In this document: positions 56,201-64,000 of the stretch, piece after piece | How positions within the stretch are numbered: position 1 is the stretch's first letter | How the letters are laid out: each line of letters starts with the position of its first letter | Assembly (NCBI GenBank): GCA_030844895.1 | Contig: CM061226.1 | Span: 42,912,238 to 42,976,237, forward strand | Length of the DNA: 64,000 nt | Source: Ambrosia x helenae | Taxonomy: Eukaryota; Streptophyta; Magnoliopsida; Asterales; Asteraceae | Reading direction: 5' to 3' | The notes under the pieces: generated by a model | The model's database searches: none | The model's input: only the letters and a program-made list of their open reading frames with translations | Told to the model about the DNA's origin: nothing | Made by a program: the position numbers and the translations under genes

Positions 56201-57847
56201 TTCGACCAACAACACTTGAACATACGGCAGCGTCGCTGGATTGAACTTTTGAACGATTATGATTGTGCTATTAAGTACCATCCTGGCAAGGCGAATGTTG
56301 TAGCAGACGCCTTGAGCAGGAAGGAATCTTCTAAACCTCGTCGCGTTCGGGCATTGCAGCTCACTATCCATTCGTCGTTACCTGATCAACTCCGTTCTGC
56401 CCAATTGGAAGCTTTGAAGGAGGAAAACCTTAAAGCTGAAACTATGCACGGTGCCGACAAGCACCTAGAACGAAGGCCTGATGGCCTGCACTATTTCGCA
56501 GAACGCATATGGGTTCCTTTATTCGGGGGACTACGGGAGCTTGTTCTTGATGAGGCTCATAAGTCCCGGTATTCTATTCATCCTGGTTCGGATAAGATGT
56601 ACCAAGATCTGAAGGTACTTTACTGGTGGCCAAACATGAGGTCGGACATAGCCTCATACGTGAGTAAATGCTTGACTTGTGCTAAGGTCAAGGTGGAATA
56701 CCAGAAACCGTCGGGTCTCCTGCAACAACCTGAAATTCCGGAATGGAAATGGGAACGGATTACTATGGATTTTGTCACACAACTTCCTAAGTCACCAAGC
56801 GGGAACGACAAGATATGGGTGATTGTCGATCGGTTAACGAAATCAGCCCATTTTCTTGCTATTAAGGAGACCGACACTATGGATCGTTTGGCTCGTCTTT
56901 ACTTGAAGGAGGTTGTTTCTAAGCACGGGGTACCTGTTTCTATCATCTCGGATCGTGACTCCCATTTTACCTCTCACTTTTGGAAGTCTTTGCACAAGGC
57001 TTTGGGTACCCAACTAGACATGAGTACGGCTTACCATCCACAGACTGACGGTCAGAGTGAGCGTACTATTCAAACTTTAGAAGACATGCTGCGGGCGTGT
57101 GTGATCGATTTTGGGAAGGGTTGGGAAGCTCATCTGCCGTTGGTAGAATTCTCGTACAACAACAGTTATCATACGAGCATCAAGGCTGCTCCGTTCGAGG
57201 CACTGTACGGACGGAAATGCCGCTCTCCTCTTTGTTGGGCTGAAGTGGGTGAGAGTCAACTCACTGGGCCTGAACTAGTGTACGAAACTTCGGAAAAGAT
57301 CGTACAGATTCGAAATCGGTTGGCGGCGGCACGGGACCGGCAAAAGAGTTATGCTGATCAGCGTCGCAAACCACTGGAGTTCCAAGTCAATGACAAGGTA
57401 CTTCTAAAAGTCTCACCGTGGAAGGGCGTCATACGCTTTGGGAAGCGTGGCAAACTCAATCCGCGATATGTCGGCCCATTTACGATCCTGGAACGGATTG
57501 GGCCGGTGGCATATCGACTTGATCTACCGACGGAGCTCGGTAACGTACATAACGTCTTTCACGTGTCAAACTTGAAGAAGTGTCTGGCTGACGAGTCTCT
57601 CATCGTTCCACTAGAAGAGATCAAGATTGATGATCGTCTTCGGATTGTGGAAGAACCTGTGGAGATCCTTGATTACAAGATTCGTAGCCTACGTCACAGC
57701 AAGATTCGTATCGTTAAGGTTCGGTGGAACTCGAACCGGGGACCGGAATATACATGGGAACGGGAGGATCAGATGAGTCGAGGCATGTCTCTTCGGCAGC
57801 TGAATGAATCTCGGGTCGAGATTCCTTTTAACGTGGGGATGATGTGA
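53207..57847 (+). pseudogene. gag-pol: Element Z gag-pol polyprotein, two exons, two frame breaks
   Basis: Exon 1 53207-53363 (MSGVRGGRGG, Arg/Gly-rich); intron 53364-53445 (GTAAGTTG...TTTCAG, 82 bp); exon 2 from 53446. The first break is an A-run near 54102 (six A against five expected), ending gag early at GKKV-stop. The second is near 55192-55202, where a C run and a G run are each one base short, just before the RT motif GAPILFVKKKDG. Otherwise: knuckles CHRCQRTGHYAKDC and CYNCGDTGHYKKDC, protease DSGADKSFVS, RT FIDDILIYS, RNase H YCDASIHG, integrase HKSRYSIH, MDFVTQL, SDRDSHF, HPQTDGQSE and a chromodomain-like end. All breaks are in homopolymers, so they may be sequencing errors. Confidence 0.88.
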
Positions 57848-57985
57848 CACCTCGGGTAAATCTCTCTCTTGATTTCTACTCTCTATTGATTCCTATCTGT
57901 TTGTTTATTCCCTTCGTTGTTTCTTTTGTTACTTACGCAATTTTCGGGACGAAAATTCTTTTAACGTGGGGATGATGTGACACCT
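57808..57985 (+). other. Element Z duplicated PPT region
   Basis: TTTTAACGTGGGGATGATGTG occurs ending near 57847 and again near 57980, 133 bp apart; the second is the true PPT and LTR edge. The layout matches Y. Confidence 0.85.
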
Positions 57986-60555
57986 GGCAAAATCGGGTTA
58001 ACAACGTTGTCTAGATGAAAGTCTACCTTAGCGAGTCACGCGTATATTGTACTTAACTGGGTTAGTTAAGTCGGGTTATGGTTCGGGAACTATTGGTTAG
58101 TCTAGAAGATCATTGGATGTTGGTCTAGAGGTTCGGTAGATGTCAGTCCTTAACCAAGTGTACAAACGGTGACGATTTGTAGGATCGTCAGGACATACGG
58201 AACGTACGAGTCTCGAGTCCCGGGAATTGGTGAACGAGTGTAAATATGTGTATTTACTTGTGTTATGTGTTTACAATCATTATGTGACTTGTCGGTACAT
58301 GAATATGCATTAACATATGTTAAAACGGGGTTTAACGCGCAAAACACACCTTCTGTGGGGCTATAGGCGATTAGGCTGTTGGGGATAGCCTAATCGCATG
58401 CTGTTGGGGCGAGTAGGCAGATGCCTACAGGCGAGTAGGGCTACTCGCATGAATAGTCATGCGATTAGGCACCCTACTCGCGTATAAACCTGCACAATCG
58501 CATGGAACGGGCTGGACGACTAGAAACGCCTATAAATACAACACTTAACCTCCTAAACTCAATTAGACAAACCCTAATCGTCCCATAACCGCCCCAAACA
58601 CTTAAACAACCTCTGGAAGGCGATTTTGATCGAAAACACAAGGTTTCAAGGTCTAATCATCATCCTTTTGCAATCCCAAGGTTTAATTCTCATCCATAAT
58701 ACTTTGTAAACGTTTTTTTATTTAATCCCTAATGGTCCAGACCTGTTCATAAACGAAAAAGCTTTCTGAAAATCGTCAATAAGAGTTATTAATCGGATTA
58801 TAATTAATAAACATGCGTTATGGGTATGTATGATTAGAAAGATAGGATTTTTATGAATCTTGGTGATGTTTTGATGTGTAATCATTCTAGGTCAGAATTG
58901 ATATTGTTAGTATGATGATAGAGATCTCAGTAATTGAATAATAAGGTTATGATTTCATGCGTTAATTGAATGTTGCATGCTATGTGTATGTGTTTGGATT
59001 GCTATGATTGCATGCAGGACTGATTTTACGAGGATGAACGAAGGTTTTGGGTTAAACAGGTTTGGGATAGTGTTTGGAATGATATTGGGTAGTTACACAC
59101 GCTCTGGATCTGATTTGGAGCGTTAAACGCGCGAAAAAACCGGAACAGCAAGGTTACAGGCGAGTAGCCTTGCTAATCACCTGTGCTAGGGGCGAATAGG
59201 CCCTACTCGCATGACATTACAGGCGAGTAGGCCCTACTCGCATAAACATACAGGCGAGTAGCCCACTCGCATAACAACAAGGGCGATTAGCCCAATCGCC
59301 TGACAACAGGGGCGATTAGCCCCTAATCGCGTGCCGTAAGGGGCGATTAGCCCTAATCACGTGACATTTCATGCGATTAGCCTCCCTAATCGCGTGTACT
59401 GCTGCTGTAAGTGTATATTAGCATACCGAGACCTGATTTGACATGTAGTAACATGCTAGGAACCCCGTAACATATCTAGTAACTTGGTAACATATATTTA
59501 GATGTATTTCGGTGATACGTGAACTATGTGCTAAGACTTGTTGTGCGTAAACGTATGTTAAGTATACTTACGTTATTGGATGTTTTGGAGCGTAAACATA
59601 ACACGGGGAGTCTCGGGTCACCAATGGGATGTCGAGTCTTGTACTTTGGGTCAGTTAAACAGTCACGGTATTTTTAAACGAACTTGGTTATGGTCTGGAC
59701 ATCTAGGGACTAATTAACCTGCGGGTTATTAGTCTAAGTACTTGTAACTGTCGTATGTTAGGTCGCCACTGTACGGGACTAACATAGCAGCTGAGTTTAC
59801 TCGGGATTAGGAGTAAAGCAACTTAAGGTGAGTTTACGGGCCCTCTTTTAAACTGGTTTCATATTTTCGGGGGAGAAAACATGTGTTAAAACGATTATTC
59901 GGTAACTACTGTCATACTATGGGTTTCTCTTGTGTACTACACGATCTTTGGAAGTCCCGGGGGGAACCATGAATGTGCGGGTTTGCACAACGGGGAAATG
60001 TGAATAGCGCTATTGGGAGTGACCAACCCCGCTCGTCGGCTTGGAGGGCCGGGCGAGTGCATATTGTCTCAAACAGGAACAACAGGAACATTTGGAACGA
60101 TTCGGGCACAAAACTGGTATACGTGTTAGTAATGGTTTTCCAATCGTGGTAGTAACAAAACGTACGCCTAGCTAGCGTATACTGGTTTTCTATTTGTTAT
60201 AGTATGGACAGGTGAACTTGGTACTTGAACTGCAAACCTGTAAACTCACCAGCATTTTTGTGCTGACGTAAACTTTTACATGTTTTCTCAGGTCGCTAAG
60301 GTAGCACATGGAACTAGGGCGCACGCGTCTGCACGGCGTCTAGATAGAGTTGCATGATTTCATAAACATTGAACTTTGGTTATTTATGTTGAACTTTATT
60401 TTGAATAAGCTTCCGCTGTAAACGGGATTTTAAAACTATGTTTTGGTATTGCATTAATTACATTTAGACTTGTTTATTGTGATCGTTGGTTTGGATCCTG
60501 GTTTGTCATGCGCCTCGCGGTAAAACTCCGCAAGTGGATTTTGAGGGTTGTGACA
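57976..60555 (+). repeat. Element Z, 3' LTR
   Basis: Ends GGGTTGTGACA with one extra T against the 5' LTR. TATA box at 58531-58538. Confidence 0.94.
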
Positions 60556-61817
60556 AATAAGCCATCATAGAATGACTTAATCAGTTCCCACATAGGTATA
60601 TCATGATGTGGACACTTCCTTAACAACTCCTTAAACCTCGTGAAGGCTTCATGAAATGGTTCCCCCGAGTGTTGTTGGAAGGTTCTGATAGCCTCCCGAG
60701 CATCAGTAGTGCGAGTCATAGTATAATATTCCTCTAAGAACTGCTGTTGAAGCTCTTGCCATGTGAATATGCTCCCAGCAGGCAATGAATGGTACCACAA
60801 TTTTGCTTGATCCTTGAGGGTGAACTAAAACATCATCAACTTCACTTCATCCGGACTAAACCCATGGCCCCCAATGGTGTTACAAATACTCACAAACTCT
60901 GCAATGTGTAGATAGGGTTCCTCTGTTGCCTTACCATAGAAACTCGGAAGGTGGTTTAAATATTGGGGTCTAACCTCAAAGCTCCTTCCGTTCTGATGTG
61001 GTGGTACTACGGGTGAAGTGTGCTCGGTGGCCACTGGAATAAAATGGCTCCCAACGCCATTTACAGGAGGTCTGTAGTTCACCCGAGGTATTCCATCTAC
61101 ATATTGCCGCTGCCCATTCCCTCGCACTTGATTTCTTGGTTGATTCTGAGGGACCCCTCTCTGTCCCTGATTATGTCCCCTCATATTAAACCCTCGCTGA
61201 TGTTGCTGCTGATATTGTGGACCAAACTCATCATACTCATCATAGTTGAACTGATCCTGATTCATGTAGTATCCATCATCAGCAACTCCTCCATCCCAAT
61301 CAGCAACTCTACCATTAAAAGTGCCCGCTGTACCGTGCATACTGTCATCTCCATGAAGTGAATCCGTTGCTCTATTACTGTTAGATCTCGGGTTTCGGTT
61401 TTGTGGTGGTTGTCGATTTAAGGCTAATGGGTGGTTGGGTTGTTGTTGCTGTTGTGGGGCCTCAAAAGCTTGATCATTTTCATAATGTTCGTCCCACTCG
61501 TCATGCTCTTGATGGCCTTGCTGAAATTGTCTAGAACCACCAGCGTTCGGATCTGGGTTAAATTGTGGGAATGGTTGTGGTTGTCTTGGAGTTGGTGCTG
61601 TTTGAAATGGTCGTGAAGGCATATCGCCCAATGGGTTTTGTTGTGGTGGTATTGGGTCAGGTTGGTTCGGTGGAGGTTGGTTATCTTGGTTACTAGGATG
61701 GCTCATGTTTGGTGTTGGTCGGGTTTGATGAATGGCTCTGTTCTTTCTAGCTGTCTTTTCAATTTCCGGATCGTAAATTAGCGGTGAAGTCTTGCCCGAA
61801 TAACGTGTATGATGCAT
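60556..61817 (-). pseudogene. gag: Element W gag, 5' portion, with an in-frame stop
   Basis: ATG at 61817 (MHHTRYSGK). A Gln/Pro/Asn-rich N-terminus is followed by the capsid-like part PSFYGKATEEPYLHIAEF, then an in-frame TAG at 60825-60827 (LMMF-stop-FTLKDQ), then WYHSLPAGSIFTW and RFKELLRKCPHHDIP, characteristic of Athila gag. The Z insertion follows SFYDGL. The stop is a nonsense change: reading continues in the same frame. Confidence 0.85.
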
Positions 61818-61998
61818 GCAACTGAATTACCTGCACAGACACAAACAAGCAAACCACGCGTAATACCGAACAAAACAAAACAAAACTTAAACTAAAAGAC
61901 TAGAAAAAGAAAATATTTTTGGTTTTTATTTATTTATTTATTTTTTTATAGAAAAGAAATAAAAACTAAAACAAAACTATCTAACTAAGCACACCGAT

Positions 61999-62016
61999 TC
62001 CCCGGAAACGGCGCCA
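61999..62016 (-). other. Element W primer binding site (Asp-tRNA type)
   Basis: Minus strand TGGCGCCGTTTCCGGGGA, matching the 3' end complement of plant Asp-tRNA except for one base. Three bases separate it from the LTR at 62020. Confidence 0.88.
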
Positions 62017-62019
62017 TTT

Positions 62020-63030
62020 TGATCGATGTCGTTTGGTCGGTCAAAAAATAATGAAAATAAATAGTAAAGTGGAAGTTGAGTCGTCTCCACAGGGAATTGG
62101 TGGAAAGAGTAGTTTTGTAAGTTAACTAGTAAATTAAAATCTAATTACTTTGTTTTTTTAATTTAATTTAAGAAGTTGTAACAATAATATAAACGAAGTA
62201 ATCCCCTCCAGGCTTCCGGTTAATGATCCACCCTACTCTTGTTTAAATGATTGGATACTACATAGACATAGTTTTGTTGGACGGTTCAAATCAAGTGATA
62301 ACCGAACACAAGTTTTTAATAATAACCTGTATAATTCAATTACCAACCCACAAGTATCACCTACCCTCTAAATTATCAAACTACTCACGATGCAAGAAAA
62401 ACCGAATGTGAATGATAAAAAGATAAGCAAATGAAAACAAGTGAATCGCTTAAATGATAAAAACTACAAATATTCTTCAACTAAATGAAAAACAATCCAT
62501 AAACCAAATCAAACAAGAGTTAAGGTTTCACAAATAAACCATACACCTGGAGGTGATTACAAGATGTTTAGCCACTCATGATAACAAGAAACAACTCAAA
62601 AGTATGAATAATAATACCGAACATGATGATTAGAATTGAAAGTATGGATGAATGATGGTGAATCTTGATGTTTGTAGCTCCAAATTGCTCCCAAAGATGA
62701 TTAATTTTCGTGTATATGGGCTGGATAATCTTTAGGGTTGAAGGTTTTTAGCTTAAATATCTTGGAGAAACAACTTTCCTTTTTTTTCTCATAACCGCCG
62801 TAGGTTACGGCTGGAAGGAGGACCCTTACGGTTGTTAAATTCTGCTCCAAGTGTGTCTGTTTGCTACTGTTTGATGTAACCTACCCCTACGGCTTCAAAC
62901 AAGGCCTTACGGCGGTCAGAGACAAAGCTAAAAGAATGCTTTGCTGTGCTTCCATTGTTAGCATTAAATGCACTTTGACAATTAATTTCTTTCAATCTTT
63001 TCTTTCTTTCATTCTTTTCTACGGTATTAA

Positions 63031-63092
<62 letters not shown>

Positions 63093-63374
63093 GTAATAGT
63101 AGTAGCCTCCGACTCGGGTGTTCTTGGCTTATCCAAAATTCCTCTTTAACTTCATTTAGCCACACAAAACGTCCCGAACACTTCCATATCTTCGGTTCAA
63201 CCATCCAAACTCAACCTCAACCACGTTTAAGCTTCCAAATCCATCCAAATATGTCGTTTAACCTACAATCACACATCATTGCGTAGTTATCACATTCAAA
63301 GCATATAATCAATTAAACGGCATTAAAAACACATAGTTAAGCATCTTAAACACCATGATTGGCCCCGTCCATCA
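62020..63374 (-). repeat. Element W, 5' LTR (1355 bp)
   Basis: Copy of 45299-46687, shorter mainly in the ATT tract at 63031-63092. Confidence 0.92.
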
Positions 63375-63589
63375 AACATCAAAACTTAACAACTTTCTAT
63401 TTAGTTCTTTTTTTTATTGGTTTGAGCTTTACGTTTTAGTTATGCATTCAATTTTCAATGTAGCAAAATTAGTTATTAGTTTTGACACTTAAAACAATTT
63501 TTAACTATTTTACCAAATTAAAATTCGGGTATTACAATTTTTTTCCCTAAATGTTATTCCAAATTTATTAGAAATTTGCGAATGTTACA
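63375..63589 (-). repeat. Element X, 5' LTR, last part
   Basis: Matches 29501-29714 of the other X LTR and ends GAATGTTACA before the TSD TGTGG. Confidence 0.92.
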
Positions 63590-63594
63590 TGTGG

Positions 63595-64000
63595 CAAAGA
63601 CGGCGTTTCGAACACGTTATGGACATTATGAGTTTTTAGTGATGCCATTTGGGCTAACTAATGCACCGGCCGTGTTCATGGATCTAATGAACCGTGTGTG
63701 CAAGCCTTATTTGGACAAATTCGTTATAGTGTTCATAGATGACATATTGATTTATTCCAAGAGCAGGGAAGAGCACGAGCAACACCTGCGATTAATCTTG
63801 GAACTATTGAGAAATGAGCAGTTGTATGCAAAATTCCCTAAGTGTGATTTTTGGATTCAAGAAGTCCAATTTCTTGGGCATGTGGTCAACGAGGCAGGAA
63901 TACATGTTGACCCCGCCAAGATTGATGCTATCAAAAAATGGGAGGCTCCTAGGACCCCTACTGAGGTGCGCCAATTCCTTGGTCTCGCGGGGTACTATCG
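63595..64000 (+). pseudogene. Element V, right part: reverse transcriptase continuing past the window
   Basis: In frame with 26928 across the X insertion (EEDV then AKTAFRTRYGH). Contains MPFGLTNAPAVF, the catalytic FIDDILIYS (near 63733), FLGHVV and EVRQFLGLAGYYR. No stop in this part. The rest of pol lies beyond the window. Confidence 0.92.

Larger units (their letters stand above)
50067..60560 (+). mobile_element. Element Z: Tekay-like Gypsy retrotransposon inserted in W gag
   Basis: Perfect TSD AATAA (50067-50071, 60556-60560). LTRs 50072-52650 and 57976-60555 differ at about four substitutions and three one-base indels. PBS at 52654-52665. Gag-pol is related to Y's but diverged and frameshifted. 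Confidence 0.95.

Overview
This is a plant nuclear window built almost entirely of transposable elements. I see no convincing single-copy host gene. Met-tRNA and Asp-tRNA primer sites, Copia and chromodomain Gypsy polyproteins, TA-flanked MITEs and AT-rich filler all point to a repeat-rich eudicot. The accessory gene of the first element resembles a family I recall from daisy-family (Asteraceae) genomes; that family-level placement is inference.

Layout. (1) 1-14988: a very large SIRE-lineage Copia element on the minus strand, its 3' LTR cut by the window edge. It has gag, pol and, after pol, a third gene of 1220 codons with its own LTR-like promoter. (2) 14989-17089: a promoter-like remnant the SIRE element landed next to, a possible Helitron end, and AT-rich sequence. 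(3) 17090-24296: a chain of twelve foldback MITEs of several families, each separated by a (TA)n tract. (4) 24297-64000: a nest of LTR elements. An old Tekay-like Gypsy element (V, plus strand, 24983-26928 and 63595 onward) is split by element X (minus, 26929-63589, TSD TGTGG), which has 2.79-kb LTRs but no coding capacity. X holds a young, apparently complete Tekay-like element Y (plus, 31783-42298) in its interior. X also holds an Athila-like gag-protease element W (minus, 45299-63374) in its right LTR. W is in turn split inside gag by a second Tekay-like element Z (plus, 50072-60555, TSD AATAA).

How the parts relate. V's reading frame and W's gag both rejoin exactly when the inserted elements and one TSD copy are removed, so the nesting is secure. 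Y has LTRs in which I found no difference and an open gag-pol once an 81-bp N-terminal intron is removed; it is the best candidate for a recently active element. Elements without coding capacity (X, and W for RT and integrase) would need proteins supplied in trans.

The most interesting signals are non-coding. (a) An 11-bp box of the type GGGCGAATGTG is arrayed in direct and inverted copies both upstream of TATA boxes and again 0.5-0.9 kb downstream, in the SIRE LTR, at the internal promoter of its accessory gene, and in the LTR of the unrelated Gypsy element Y. Element Z carries a different box (GGCGATTAGG-like) at the same two positions. This looks like a family-specific, exchangeable recognition array, perhaps read by an element-encoded protein. 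(b) Element X has four hairpins with a near-constant 19-nt loop and different but compensating stems near its primer site. (c) X, Y and Z all carry a duplicated polypurine-tract region.
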